64,000 bases of DNA from assembly GCA_041689935.1 (NCBI GenBank), contig JBDNFI010000008.1, positions 1 through 64,000 on the forward strand, written 5' to 3'. Under the pieces are notes generated by a model. That model did no database searches. It saw nothing but the letters and a program-made list of their open reading frames with translations, and was not told the DNA's origin. Made by a program: the position numbers and the translations under genes. Position 1 is the stretch's first letter; each line of letters opens with the position of its first letter. This document shows, piece after piece, positions 24,723 to 34,484 of the stretch. Source of the DNA: CAXBDP01 sp041689935. GTDB taxonomy: Bacteria; Bacteroidota; Bacteroidia; Cytophagales; Cyclobacteriaceae.

Positions 24723-27700
24723 TCAGCGCTGCGTATTCTGGATCGATTTTTCGTAATTCTCGATCGATTCATAGAGCAGGTCTTGAATTTTTGTACGGAT
24801 GTTGGAAGTGATTAATTTAGTATTCTCTGCAACAGGATGCACTCTGTTTGAAAGGAATATATAAACCAGATCACTTTCTGGATCGGCCCACGCCGCTGTG
24901 CCAGTGAAGCCCGTATGGCCATAGGTTCTTGGAGAAACTTTATCGGAAGTTGGCCCGCCGTCACCACTAATTACAGGTTTGTCCCAACCTAAGCCTCTAC
25001 GATTATTCCCAGAGAGCTTAGTAGTGAAAGTTTGGATGGTTTCGGGCAATAGATACGTTTGCCCACCATAAAAACCATTTTGCAAATTCATTTGCATGAT
25101 GATAGCTACATCGTTTGCGTTGGAAAATATACCTGCATGGCCTGCAACTCCGCCAAACATTGCGGCACCTTGATCGTGTACAGTTCCCCAAACCAATTGA
25201 TTACGAAAGTATTTGTCTTTTTCGGTTGGGGCTATTTGCTCTTTTGGAAATTTAGCTAGCGGATGAAAAGAGAGTGTAGCTAAGCCCAATCGGCTATAAA
25301 AGACATTATTCAAAAAATCATCCATCGGCTGATTGGTCAGCCTTTCCAAAACCGCGTGCATCAAGTAAAATCCAATGTCACTGTAGCGATATACATAATG
25401 TGAGCCTCTGCGAAGGTCTCTTGAAAGTAAATCTGAATTGATGGTCCAATGCCAAATGGAATCCCTTAAAGTAGTGGAGGCAAAAAGACCATCACTTATT
25501 TGATAATTGAATTTTGGTGTGGAAATGCTGCTATAAAACTCGGGTAGCGGTACAGACTTTTCTATGGTTTTTTGCCAATGAGCAATATAAGGAATTAGGC
25601 CTGCTTGATGAGTGAGCACATCTTTCACAATGAGTGAGCCTTTATTGCTCGATCGTAATTCTGGAAGGTATTCTTGTACAGACCCATCCAAAGAAATAAG
25701 TTCTCGCTCGTGCAAAAACATGATTCCCTGGAGCGTACCAAGTACTTTGGTCAATGAGGCTACATCATAAATGGTTTCATCTGTGACAACTCTTTTTTTT
25801 TCGTAATCCATGTATCCAAAGTTTTTGGAATAGACCACAGCACCTTTGCGAGCGACAATTACTTGTGCTCCTGGAGTAGCTCTATCTCGAATAGCTCCTT
25901 CTACTATTTCATCTATTTTGTTCAAAATATTGCTATCCATGCCTGCTTCTTCAGGTAGGGTATAAAATAGTCTTCCCAAAAATTCGGTGGTATTTCCCCA
26001 GCCAACAGGATATACAGTGCTGGGGCTTACTGGGAGTTTTCCATTTGATGATAAAGCTCCAAACAGTATTTGTGGAGCTAATTGGCGGGAGGTTTCATTG
26101 TCCTCAAAGGCACAGGCCAGATGATTAAGACCTAAGGTATACCTGATGCTATAGGGATTTCCAAAAACTACGGCAATCACTTTAGTTGTTTTTTGTAATT
26201 CGCGAAGCATGGCAATTTCAGCAGAAGAAATCCCATGATTATTTTTGGGAGAATTTGTAACCCCATGCAATCCCACTACCACTACATTATAATTCTTTAG
26301 CTTATTCATCATTTCTGTTAATGCGGCTTGGGAGTTATTCCAGCTATTCAGTTGATGATGAGCAAAAGGAGCATATTTACTGAGATACGTTTGGAAGGTA
26401 TTTCCTTTGTTCAGACCTATAGTTAAGGAAGCAAAGGCATATCTTTCCAGATTATTCAATGGCAAAAGACCTTCTTGGTTTTCTATGACTGTAAAGGATT
26501 TTTCGATGAGTTTTTTCTTTAATAGCTCAGCTTCGGGTGTATTTATCCTTTTTACAATTCCCTGCACTTTTAGCGGGGCATACTTTGCCAAGCCTACATC
26601 ATATTTCGCAGCCAAAATCTTTTTTACGCTCTTGTTTATATCCTCCCGCTTTAATTCCCCATTGGCTAGTGCTGCTTTGATCAGGCGCAGTCCTTCGGGA
26701 ACATCCTGCGCAAAAAGTAACACATCATTTCCTGCCTTCAAGGCCATTAAATCTACCACTCCAGGTTTGTAATAATCTGCCACGCCTTTCATATTCAAGG
26801 CATCAGTAAATATCAATCCTTCAAAGCCCATTTCCTCTTTCAATAGCTTCGTCACTACATTGTAGGATAAAGTAGTCGGCATATTTTCGCGATTGTCCAA
26901 TGCAGGCACAGCCAAATGAGCCACCATGATACTTTTGACACCCGCTTTTATCATCTCTCGAAAGGGATACAGCTCAAGTGTATCTAATCGCTCTCGAGAA
27001 TGCTTAATTACCGGTAGCGTGTAATGAGAATCTGAGTCCGTATCGCCGTGGCCTGGAAAATGTTTAGCACTAGCAAGTACTCCATTGTCTTGCATGCCTT
27101 TCATATAGGCAATACCTTTTTGAGAAACATTGATTTTGTCTTCACCGAATGACCGGTAGCCAATTACTGGGTTTTGTGGATTGCTGTTAACATCCACCAC
27201 AGGAGCGAAATTGATATGCACTCCGAGCTCTTTACATTGGCGTGCAATCTCTTTTCCCATTTCGTAGATGTAGCTATTATCTTTGATGGCACCAAGCGTC
27301 ATTGCTTTTGGATATTGTATGGTGCTATCGAGGCGCATTTGCAGACCCCATTCCAAATCCATCCCAATGATCAACGGTACTTTTGCTGCTTTTTGATAGC
27401 GATTGGTCAAGACGGCCTGCCTGCCCGGGCCACCTTGAAAGAAGATAAGTCCACCGATATGCTGCTCGCGCACCAGTTTGTCTATTTCTCGGTAATGCGT
27501 TTCATCCTTGTTAGAATAAGCAGCAACCATAAAAAGTTGCCCCAATCGCTGATTTTCAGAAAGGCTATTGAACACACTGTCAACCCATTGTTGCTTGCTG
27601 AGGGTAGAGGCGGGAAGATATCCTGAATCTGAAAGGGTAAATGAAAAAACGATGAAACTAGTGATTGCCAGAGCAAAAACTTTTTTAAGATGCGAATCGT

Positions 27701-27749
27701 TTCCTTTGGTATCCGCCGTATGAGGCGTTAACTTTGTTTTGAAGGGCAT
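24723..27749 (-). CDS. GH3 N-acetylhexosaminidase fused to beta-lactamase-type serine hydrolase
   Basis: 1008 aa. An N-terminal hydrophobic leader (about 22-42) is followed by a GH3 domain (about 50-420) with KHFPGHGDTDSDSH (catalytic His/Asp of NagZ-type enzymes, about 219) and the nucleophile region GLIFTDALNMKG. A GH3 C-terminal domain precedes a serine beta-lactamase/DD-peptidase-like domain (about 610-1000) with the SxxK motif in DVASLTKVLG, a YSD motif in YRYSDIGFY, and GHTGFTG near the end. This fusion is typical of Bacteroidota and probably acts on peptidoglycan muropeptides in the periplasm, removing GlcNAc and hydrolysing ester or amide bonds. It contains two GCGGGAGG octamers. Confidence 0.9.
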   Translation of the reverse strand: MPFKTKLTPHTADTKGNDSHLKKVFALAITSFIVFSFTLSDSGYLPASTLSKQQWVDSVFNSLSENQRLGQLFMVAAYSNKDETHYREIDKLVREQHIGGLIFFQGGPGRQAVLTNRYQKAAKVPLIIGMDLEWGLQMRLDSTIQYPKAMTLGAIKDNSYIYEMGKEIARQCKELGVHINFAPVVDVNSNPQNPVIGYRSFGEDKINVSQKGIAYMKGMQDNGVLASAKHFPGHGDTDSDSHYTLPVIKHSRERLDTLELYPFREMIKAGVKSIMVAHLAVPALDNRENMPTTLSYNVVTKLLKEEMGFEGLIFTDALNMKGVADYYKPGVVDLMALKAGNDVLLFAQDVPEGLRLIKAALANGELKREDINKSVKKILAAKYDVGLAKYAPLKVQGIVKRINTPEAELLKKKLIEKSFTVIENQEGLLPLNNLERYAFASLTIGLNKGNTFQTYLSKYAPFAHHQLNSWNNSQAALTEMMNKLKNYNVVVVGLHGVTNSPKNNHGISSAEIAMLRELQKTTKVIAVVFGNPYSIRYTLGLNHLACAFEDNETSRQLAPQILFGALSSNGKLPVSPSTVYPVGWGNTTEFLGRLFYTLPEEAGMDSNILNKIDEIVEGAIRDRATPGAQVIVARKGAVVYSKNFGYMDYEKKRVVTDETIYDVASLTKVLGTLQGIMFLHERELISLDGSVQEYLPELRSSNKGSLIVKDVLTHQAGLIPYIAHWQKTIEKSVPLPEFYSSISTPKFNYQISDGLFASTTLRDSIWHWTINSDLLSRDLRRGSHYVYRYSDIGFYLMHAVLERLTNQPMDDFLNNVFYSRLGLATLSFHPLAKFPKEQIAPTEKDKYFRNQLVWGTVHDQGAAMFGGVAGHAGIFSNANDVAIIMQMNLQNGFYGGQTYLLPETIQTFTTKLSGNNRRGLGWDKPVISGDGGPTSDKVSPRTYGHTGFTGTAAWADPESDLVYIFLSNRVHPVAENTKLITSNIRTKIQDLLYESIENYEKSIQNTQR

Positions 27750-27904
27750 AGCCGAAATTACCTAAGCTTTCTGGAATCTAAAATTTTCAACTGAAAATTC
27801 GTTTTTTTTATTAACAAATCAAGAGCCATTTAAAAAATTATTGTCTTTTCGTCAAAAATACTACAAGCTAAGCTTTGTACCGCTTGTTTATAAATTATTG
27901 AAAC

Positions 27905-28261
27905 ATGAAACTTCCATCCTTATTTCCTACATCCAAGTATCAACGATATAATGTCGTTCCGAGATATTACGACCCAATCAAAGAAGATATAGAGCAAAGA
28001 ACAAACCGAATCAAAAGAAATATTGAAGTGGACAGAAGTCAAGGAATTTTCCATTATGAATCTGACTTTCGAGGTGTTTTTGCTCGCCAGCGCAGCAGGG
28101 AAGATCTAAGCTCAACCATGCTTCGGATGCTGCTATTTATGGTCTTTTTCGGCTTTCTATTTGGCTATATTTATTTTGGGCCGCAAGCCTTTTACACTTT
28201 GGGTATAGTTATTCCAGGGTATCTAATTTATAGATTTAAAGATTTTTTCAAACGATCCTAA
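27905..28261 (+). CDS. Conserved hypothetical membrane protein upstream of mutL
   Basis: 118 aa. A charged first 70 residues (RYYDPIKEDIEQRTNRIKR) is followed by two hydrophobic segments at about 78-95 and 98-112 and a basic tail KDFFKRS. Small proteins of this form precede mutL in related genomes, to my recollection, but no function is known. Its stop is one base from the mutL ATG, so the two are cotranscribed. Confidence 0.8.
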   Translation: MKLPSLFPTSKYQRYNVVPRYYDPIKEDIEQRTNRIKRNIEVDRSQGIFHYESDFRGVFARQRSREDLSSTMLRMLLFMVFFGFLFGYIYFGPQAFYTLGIVIPGYLIYRFKDFFKRS

Positions 28262-28262
28262 T

Positions 28263-30107
28263 ATGCCCAATTCAATCAGGTTGTTGCCTGATGCTATTGC
28301 AAATCAAATTGCTGCCGGTGAGGTAGTGCAGCGGCCTGCTTCTGTAGTGAAAGAGCTAATGGAAAATGCTGTAGATGCAGGAGCAAGCGAAATAAAAGTA
28401 ATCTTCAAAGAGGCAGGGAAGAGTCTCATCCAAGTGATGGACAATGGCAGTGGTATGAGCGAAACTGATGCAAGGCTGTGTTTCGAGCGACATGCTACTT
28501 CCAAGATCAAAGAAGCCTCAGATCTATTTACCATTCGTACCATGGGTTTCCGTGGCGAGGCCATGGCCTCAATTGCTGCTGTAGCTCAAGTAGAATTGAA
28601 AACCCGAGAAGAAGAAGATGAAACGGGAATACTGATAGAAATAGAAGGAAGTGAACTGAAAACCAATGAAGCAGTGGCTTGCCCAAAAGGAACTTCCATT
28701 GCCGTAAAAAACCTCTTTTACAACGTTCCCGCACGTCGCAATTTTTTGAAATCTAACCCGGTTGAGACAAAGCATATCATTGATGAATTTCAACGAGTAG
28801 CTTTAGCCTATCCAGAAATTAGCTTCTCGCTGATGCAAAATGATTTGGAAACGTATAGGCTTTCCGCAGGTAAACTCAGCCATAGAATCACAGGGTTATT
28901 TGGAAATAACTACCGAGAACAATTGGTGCCCTGCACTGAAGAAACAAGTCTAATTCGTGTGACAGGCTACGTAGGTACGCCCGCTTTTGCCAAGAAATCA
29001 CGTGGAGAGCAGTTCTTCTTTGCAAATAACCGATTTATAAAGAATGGCTATTTACATCATGCAGTCGTAAATGCGTACTACGGACTTATTGCTGCCGACC
29101 AATATCCATTTTATGTCCTCAATTTAGAAATAGACCCCGTACATATCGACATCAATGTACATCCTACCAAAACGGAAATTAAGTTTGACGACGAGCGCTC
29201 CGTGTATGCGGTGATTCAATCTGCTATTCGCCAAGCATTAGGCAAATTCAATATTAGCCCAAGCATCGATTTCGATTCAGATGTGAATTTTGGACGACTC
29301 ATGTCGGATGCCCGCCCTGTTCAAGCTCAATCAGCTGATCATCAAGGTCGCCAAGATTTTGGAAGTCAAGAAGCAAGATTTAAAAAAGTGCCATCTTCAG
29401 GAAATCAAGAATGGAAGAAGCTATTTGAAGGAACGCAGATTGGAAAAACCTTTGCCGCAGATCGCTATAGCGATCAAAGCACAAAAGAAGTTACTTTTGA
29501 AAGTGCCGCAAATGAATTGGCATTGGTGGATGACACGATCTCTGGCAATGAGATTTTGATGCAATTGCATCGGAAATATATTCTTTCCCAAGTGAAATCG
29601 GGCTTGATGATGATAAATCAAGAATCGGCAATGGAGAGAATATTATATGAAAAATATATTTCGGCGCTAGACAATCACAATGGAAGCTCTCAGCAAATAC
29701 TATTTCCAGAGCATATTGAACTCAACCCTTCTGACTTTAGCTTAGTAGAGAGTATGCGGAATGAAATTAAAGCTTTAGGGTTTGAATTTGACGTTTTTGG
29801 CAAAAATTCTCTGCAAATACACGGTGCTCCCTCCGATGTTTCGGGCATAGGCGCTAAGGAGATTTTTGAAGGTTTAATCGAGCAATTCAAATCATTTAAG
29901 GCCAATTTATCGTTGGATAAGTCTGAAAACTTAGCGCGCTCAATGGCGAAGCGAAGCACATGGAAAGAAGGGCGAGTCTTGACTCAAGAAGAAATGCGAG
30001 GATTGATCGATCAGTTATTCGCCTGCAAAAATCCCAACTTTTCGCCAGAAGGAGCACGTACTTTCGTACTTTTGGATGTTCAAAAGCTTCAAAGCTTATT
30101 TAATTAG
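28263..30107 (+). CDS. mutL: DNA mismatch repair protein MutL, endonuclease motif degenerate
   Basis: 614 aa. The GHKL ATPase domain is intact: IAAGEVVQRPASVVKELMENAVDAGA, DNGSGM, RHATSKI, TMGFRGEAMASI. The transducer domain contains VHPTKTEIKF near residue 300. The C-terminal domain has NQESAMERILYE where endonuclease-type MutL has DQHAxxERxxYE, and a NPNFSPEGART ending instead of the metal-binding CPHGRP. So ATP-driven mismatch-repair signalling seems intact, but nicking activity is doubtful. Head gene of a run with two rhomboids directly after it. Confidence 0.95.
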   Translation: MPNSIRLLPDAIANQIAAGEVVQRPASVVKELMENAVDAGASEIKVIFKEAGKSLIQVMDNGSGMSETDARLCFERHATSKIKEASDLFTIRTMGFRGEAMASIAAVAQVELKTREEEDETGILIEIEGSELKTNEAVACPKGTSIAVKNLFYNVPARRNFLKSNPVETKHIIDEFQRVALAYPEISFSLMQNDLETYRLSAGKLSHRITGLFGNNYREQLVPCTEETSLIRVTGYVGTPAFAKKSRGEQFFFANNRFIKNGYLHHAVVNAYYGLIAADQYPFYVLNLEIDPVHIDINVHPTKTEIKFDDERSVYAVIQSAIRQALGKFNISPSIDFDSDVNFGRLMSDARPVQAQSADHQGRQDFGSQEARFKKVPSSGNQEWKKLFEGTQIGKTFAADRYSDQSTKEVTFESAANELALVDDTISGNEILMQLHRKYILSQVKSGLMMINQESAMERILYEKYISALDNHNGSSQQILFPEHIELNPSDFSLVESMRNEIKALGFEFDVFGKNSLQIHGAPSDVSGIGAKEIFEGLIEQFKSFKANLSLDKSENLARSMAKRSTWKEGRVLTQEEMRGLIDQLFACKNPNFSPEGARTFVLLDVQKLQSLFN

Positions 30108-30112
30108 ATAGC

Positions 30113-30904
30113 ATGTTTAGAAATTTAACTCCTGTCGTCAAAAATTTACTCCTTATCACTGTTTTGGCCTATTTTATTGGAGGCTTTCTCAGCATAGATA
30201 TGGCCATGCTTGCAGGACTACGCAATCCCATTTCGCCTGAGTTTCAGCCTTGGCAGTTTTTCACTTACATGTTTATACATGGTGGGTTGGGGCACTTATT
30301 TGGCAATATGTTCGCTCTTTTCATCTTTGGTCCGTTGCTTGAGCAGTTTTGGGGCGCTAATCGTTTTCTTATTTTCTATCTGGTCACTGGCATAGGGTCT
30401 GGTGTAATATATGCTGGAGTCAATTATTGGGATATGCAAGGAATGCGCAATGATGCCCAAACCTATATGTACAATCCCAATCCCGACGATTTTAGCGGGT
30501 TTGTTTCTTCGCATGCAACCCGCTTTTATGGCAATTTTTATGACATTATTGATGATTTCGAAAAAAATCCAGACAGTGAAGTACTAAAAAATGAAACGAA
30601 AGAAATTGTTTCTGCCGTTTATGATAGGTATGCAAGTATTCCAATGGTTGGTGCATCAGGAGCAATCTTTGGTGTTTTAATGGCATTTGCGTTACTTTTT
30701 CCAAACACCGAACTTTTTCTGCTGTTTTTCCCATTCCCTATCAAAGCCAAATACTTTGTGGGAGTCTACTTGTTGTATGAGATATACCAAGAATTTAATA
30801 GAGCACCTGGCGACAACGTAGCCCATTTGGCTCACTTGGCAGGCGCGCTCATTGCTTTTATTATGATTAGATTGTGGAGAAAAGATAGAACTAAATTTTA
30901 TTAA
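30113..30904 (+). CDS. Rhomboid intramembrane serine protease 1
   Basis: 263 aa, about six membrane helices. The conserved HxxxxHxxxN pattern (His56, His61, Asn65) in loop 1/helix 2, the catalytic serine in GASGAIFG (Ser182), and a histidine in AHLAHLAGALI (about 237-240) give a complete dyad. A hydrophilic insertion of about 70 residues (105-175) separates helix 3 from the serine helix, unusual for small rhomboids. It cleaves unknown membrane-protein substrates. It begins 5 bp after mutL and ends 1 base before rhomboid 2, so all are one operon. Confidence 0.9.
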   Translation: MFRNLTPVVKNLLLITVLAYFIGGFLSIDMAMLAGLRNPISPEFQPWQFFTYMFIHGGLGHLFGNMFALFIFGPLLEQFWGANRFLIFYLVTGIGSGVIYAGVNYWDMQGMRNDAQTYMYNPNPDDFSGFVSSHATRFYGNFYDIIDDFEKNPDSEVLKNETKEIVSAVYDRYASIPMVGASGAIFGVLMAFALLFPNTELFLLFFPFPIKAKYFVGVYLLYEIYQEFNRAPGDNVAHLAHLAGALIAFIMIRLWRKDRTKFY

Positions 30905-31843
30905 ATGACTGGCGGGATTTTCGACGAATTAAAAAATGCTTTTAATAGACCCAATAATGGTCTGGTGCAGCTTATTGTGATCAATATCGGGATATTCGTT
31001 ATTGCAGGGATTTTATTAGTCTTTTCCACATTACTTGGATTTGAGGAAGTGTTTGATCTAATAGAAAAGCAGTTTACTATTCCTCCCGCTTTTAGCGAAT
31101 TTATCTTTAGACCTTGGACGCTGATCACCTATGCATTTATGCATAGCTTTAGCAGTTTCTTTCATATTCTTTTCAATATGCTCATCCTTTATTGGTTTGG
31201 GAAAATTTTTGTGGAGTTTCTGGGAAGTGACAGGGTCATTTCAGTATATGTGCTCGGAGCTTTGGCAGGAGGCGTTGTTTACTTATTGGCCTACAATTTT
31301 GTGCCCTTTTATATCAATCAAGTAGGTACATTTCCAGGAATGGTGGGAGCCTCAGCGGCTGTATATGCCGTTGCTGTTGCAATTGCTACCCAAATGCCCA
31401 ACTACACTATTCACCTGTTATTCTTGGGGCCAGTTAGGATCAAATATATTGTAGCAGTTTATATCTTTTTCTCCTTATTAGGCTCTATCGGTGGAAACGC
31501 AGGAGGAAATTTAGCCCATCTTGGAGGAGCGCTAATGGGCTTCCTTTACATTAGAGGCTTGCAAAATGGAATGGACTTAGGCTCATGGGTTACGCAATTT
31601 ATCGAAGGGGTTGGCAAATTGTTTAACAGGAATAAAATCAAAGTTTCTTATCGTAGCGACAAGAAGGAATATCAAAGCAATCGAACCAATTATCCTCCTT
31701 TTTCAAGCTCTCAAAAAAGCGAATCGAAATCTGCGGTGACGCAGGATGAAATTGATAATATTCTCGACAAAATCTCAGAGTCGGGCTATGAAAGCTTATC
31801 CAAAGCTGAAAAGGAAAAGCTTTTTAATTACTCTAAAAAATAA
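30905..31843 (+). CDS. Rhomboid family protein 2 with C-terminal extension
   Basis: 312 aa. Six or so helices (20-210) with His80, His87 and Asn91, serine in MVGASAAVYA (Ser150) and histidine in NLAHLGGAL (His205). The usual GxSG is GASA here and the first two histidines are spaced wider than normal, but the dyad is present, so activity is likely though not certain. After residue 230 comes a soluble tail ending DEIDNILDKISESGYESLSKAEKEKL, a short helical motif common at the end of Bacteroidota rhomboids (DUF6576-like). It contains an octamer at 31082. Confidence 0.88.
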   Translation: MTGGIFDELKNAFNRPNNGLVQLIVINIGIFVIAGILLVFSTLLGFEEVFDLIEKQFTIPPAFSEFIFRPWTLITYAFMHSFSSFFHILFNMLILYWFGKIFVEFLGSDRVISVYVLGALAGGVVYLLAYNFVPFYINQVGTFPGMVGASAAVYAVAVAIATQMPNYTIHLLFLGPVRIKYIVAVYIFFSLLGSIGGNAGGNLAHLGGALMGFLYIRGLQNGMDLGSWVTQFIEGVGKLFNRNKIKVSYRSDKKEYQSNRTNYPPFSSSQKSESKSAVTQDEIDNILDKISESGYESLSKAEKEKLFNYSKK

Positions 31844-31937
31844 TTCTTTGTAATTCTCAGTGGATCAATATTATTTTGAATAACTTGTTGTTTTACAATC
31901 TCTTGGACTTGCCGTTTTCACTAAAATTAATCCTCTT

Positions 31938-33080
31938 ATGACACGTTACAAAAAATTCCTAACATTCTTATTGGTTGCAATCCCTGTCGTGTTGGCCTGT
32001 TCTGAGGCAATATCCATAAATGAGTTTGAAGCCAATAAGCAGCGTACTGTCGAGTCATTCAAAGTAGACACCCTTGCTGTTGATCTCAAAAACCCATGGG
32101 GCATGGCTTGGCTTCCAGACGGTCGCATGCTATTGACTGAACGATCAGGAGAAATTAGAATTATCAAAGATGACAAACTGATTGAAGACCGTATTTCGGG
32201 AGTTCCAGAAGTGTATGCTCGTGGACAAGGAGGTTTGTTGGATATTAAATTACATCCCAACTACGCCGAGAATGGCTGGATATACATCTCATATTCATCG
32301 CCTAACCCTGACGGCGAAGGAGCCAACACAGCGATTATGCGAGCCAAACTGCAAGGAAACTCACTGGTGAGTCAAGAAAAACTGTTTCAAGCGTTGCCCT
32401 ATTCAACTAGAGGGCAGCACTACGGTTCGCGAATTGTTTTCGACGATCAAGGCTATATGTTTTTCTCTGTAGGCGATCGTGGACAAATGGAAAATGCCCA
32501 AAACCTAAGCAATCATAATGGCAAAATTCATCGCTTACACGATGATGGGCGAGTTCCATCAGACAATCCATTCGTTAGCAATGCGGAGGCCATGCCCTCT
32601 ATTTGGTCTTATGGCCAACGCAACCCACAAGGAATGATTCGCGATGCAAGCACTGGCGCTATTTGGGCACACGAGCATGGGCCAAGAGGCGGCGATGAAC
32701 TTAATCGTATCGAAAAAGGAAAAAACTATGGCTGGCCAGAAATCTCCTACGGCATAAATTATAATGGAACAATCCTTACCGAATATCAAGAAAAAGAAGG
32801 CATGGAGCAGCCCATTCATCAATGGACACCGTCTATTGCACCTTGCGGAATGGCTCAGTATACAGGCAATCAATTCCCTGAATGGGAGGGCAATTTATTT
32901 ATAGGCGCACTATCATTTCGCTACTTGGCAAGAGTGGTGATAAAGGGAAATACCTTTGTAGAAGAAGAAAAACTGCTTGACCAAGTAGGAAGAGTAAGAG
33001 CTGTAGAACAAGGGCCAGATGGCTACATTTACGTGGCTACCGAAGGGCCAGGCATGATCGTAAGATTAAGGCCTCAATAA
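31938..33080 (+). CDS. PQQ-dependent aldose sugar dehydrogenase-like lipoprotein
   Basis: 380 aa. Lipoprotein-type leader ending VVLACSE. A beta-propeller of the soluble GdhB/YliI family follows: NPWGMAWLPDGRMLLTER, GQGGLLDIKLHP, GGDELNRIEKGKNYGWPE, APCGMAQYTG, QGPDGYIYVATEGPGMI. Such enzymes oxidise aldoses using PQQ and calcium in the periplasm, passing electrons to the respiratory chain. Whether the host makes PQQ cannot be judged here. A convergent porin gene shares the terminator. Confidence 0.9.
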   Translation: MTRYKKFLTFLLVAIPVVLACSEAISINEFEANKQRTVESFKVDTLAVDLKNPWGMAWLPDGRMLLTERSGEIRIIKDDKLIEDRISGVPEVYARGQGGLLDIKLHPNYAENGWIYISYSSPNPDGEGANTAIMRAKLQGNSLVSQEKLFQALPYSTRGQHYGSRIVFDDQGYMFFSVGDRGQMENAQNLSNHNGKIHRLHDDGRVPSDNPFVSNAEAMPSIWSYGQRNPQGMIRDASTGAIWAHEHGPRGGDELNRIEKGKNYGWPEISYGINYNGTILTEYQEKEGMEQPIHQWTPSIAPCGMAQYTGNQFPEWEGNLFIGALSFRYLARVVIKGNTFVEEEKLLDQVGRVRAVEQGPDGYIYVATEGPGMIVRLRPQ

Positions 33081-33105
33081 AAAAAGCGGGAGGATTCACA
33101 TGTTT

Positions 33106-33130
33106 AAAGGTCGGTTTTGACGACCTTTTT
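33106..33130. terminator. Terminator between sugar dehydrogenase and porin genes
   Basis: AAAGGTCG (33106-33113) pairs perfectly with CGACCTTT (33121-33128), loop of 7, then TT. The genes are convergent. Confidence 0.8.
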
Positions 33131-33132
33131 CA

Positions 33133-34359
33133 TTATATCCCAAATTCCACTTGAAACATCAACACCCAAAAATCCTTGTTCGAGCTAGTAGCAGCGAGCT
33201 CAGGAAACCACTCATACCCTACGAAAGATTGCAGTTTGATTCTATGTCCATTTAGGTATCTCGAACTACCCAACAACACGGTTTTTCTATCTGGCTCAAG
33301 TGAGGCAATTGTCTCGTCCGTATCCAAAACGGTATAGCGCATGGCAAGTTCTGTTTTAGCCGAAAGCATTCTGCTACCTTGAAAATTAAACGCTTGGCCC
33401 GTTGTGACAAATCTTCTATCACCCATTAGATTTTCGGAAATCGGGGAATTACTAGGTGTGGTTCTCTTAAAGTATTCTCCAGTAGCTGCCCAGCCATCGT
33501 ATTTGAAAACACCATCAACTATAAGGGTTTCAATATCTCTTTCGGCATACAATTCTCGGCCTACTTGTCCACCCGTGCGTAGGGCTCTTTTGTTGATACT
33601 ATTACTCACAGCAATGGACAATTTCGGACTAGGCTCGAAATTCAAGTCACCTTCGGAGTAATCCCCATTATCCATAAAATTTCCAAAAGGCAATAACTCA
33701 ATTCTTCCAGTGTAGGCCATTCCATTATTCCCAATGGCAGCATTCCTACCTTCACCCGTTGTGAGTGCTCCCTTCAAATTTATAATTAGATTATCAGCCG
33801 GCAGAAGCGTGTAGTAGGCAAATAGACCAAAATCACGATCTATCGTCATTCTAGCATTGGCAAAGGATCGCTCAGCAAATTGTTGATTACCAGACGAAAT
33901 CACCCTTTGCCTATTTCCCGGTAATTTACTCTGACCAAATCCGATGTAGAAATTTTCATTGAAATTGTAATAAATAATAGCATCGCGTACCGTCTGTGCA
34001 ATCACTCCGTTGTATAAGTCTTGGTCTCCTCTGGAAAATGATAGCTGTATGTAATACGAAATCTTCGGTGAAAGGACAAAGCCATCAAATCGTAAGCGAA
34101 GGCGGCGAACCATAGCTTCCACCTGCCCAATGCCTAAATCGTCGCCTGACCGGCTATACAAAGCCGCTCGATTTTGCATCCGAAATCGCAGATTCAGTTT
34201 GAAAATATCATCCTTGGTAAAACTAATGCCCTCATCCACTTGCAGTAAAGCTCGTTCATCCGATTCTGTTTGAGCACTCACAAGACAAGGAATGGAAAAG
34301 AAAAGAGCAACAACAATGAATAAAAATTTATTTCTCACCACAGACTGTTCAATTTTCAC
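33133..34359 (-). CDS. Outer-membrane porin, phosphate-selective porin O/P-like
   Basis: 408 aa from a GTG start. A signal peptide ends CLVSAQ. The mature protein is made of alternating short beta strands, starting FTKDDIFKLNLRFRMQNRA and ending FWVLMFQVEFGI with a C-terminal Phe-x-Ile-like strand. This is the pattern of the OprP-like porins (DUF/porin_O_P) that Bacteroidota use as outer-membrane channels. Ion selectivity cannot be judged. Unlinked in function to its neighbours as far as can be seen. Confidence 0.82.
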   Translation of the reverse strand: MKIEQSVVRNKFLFIVVALFFSIPCLVSAQTESDERALLQVDEGISFTKDDIFKLNLRFRMQNRAALYSRSGDDLGIGQVEAMVRRLRLRFDGFVLSPKISYYIQLSFSRGDQDLYNGVIAQTVRDAIIYYNFNENFYIGFGQSKLPGNRQRVISSGNQQFAERSFANARMTIDRDFGLFAYYTLLPADNLIINLKGALTTGEGRNAAIGNNGMAYTGRIELLPFGNFMDNGDYSEGDLNFEPSPKLSIAVSNSINKRALRTGGQVGRELYAERDIETLIVDGVFKYDGWAATGEYFKRTTPSNSPISENLMGDRRFVTTGQAFNFQGSRMLSAKTELAMRYTVLDTDETIASLEPDRKTVLLGSSRYLNGHRIKLQSFVGYEWFPELAATSSNKDFWVLMFQVEFGI

Positions 34360-34484
34360 ACAAAATTAAATAATCTAGGTTCAATAATTGCAGGAAAGGG
34401 CATTAATTAATTGATAAGCTCTGGTATCTCCAAGAACCATTTTCTTTTTGGTATCTTTACATATTAACATTTTTATAAACGCCC

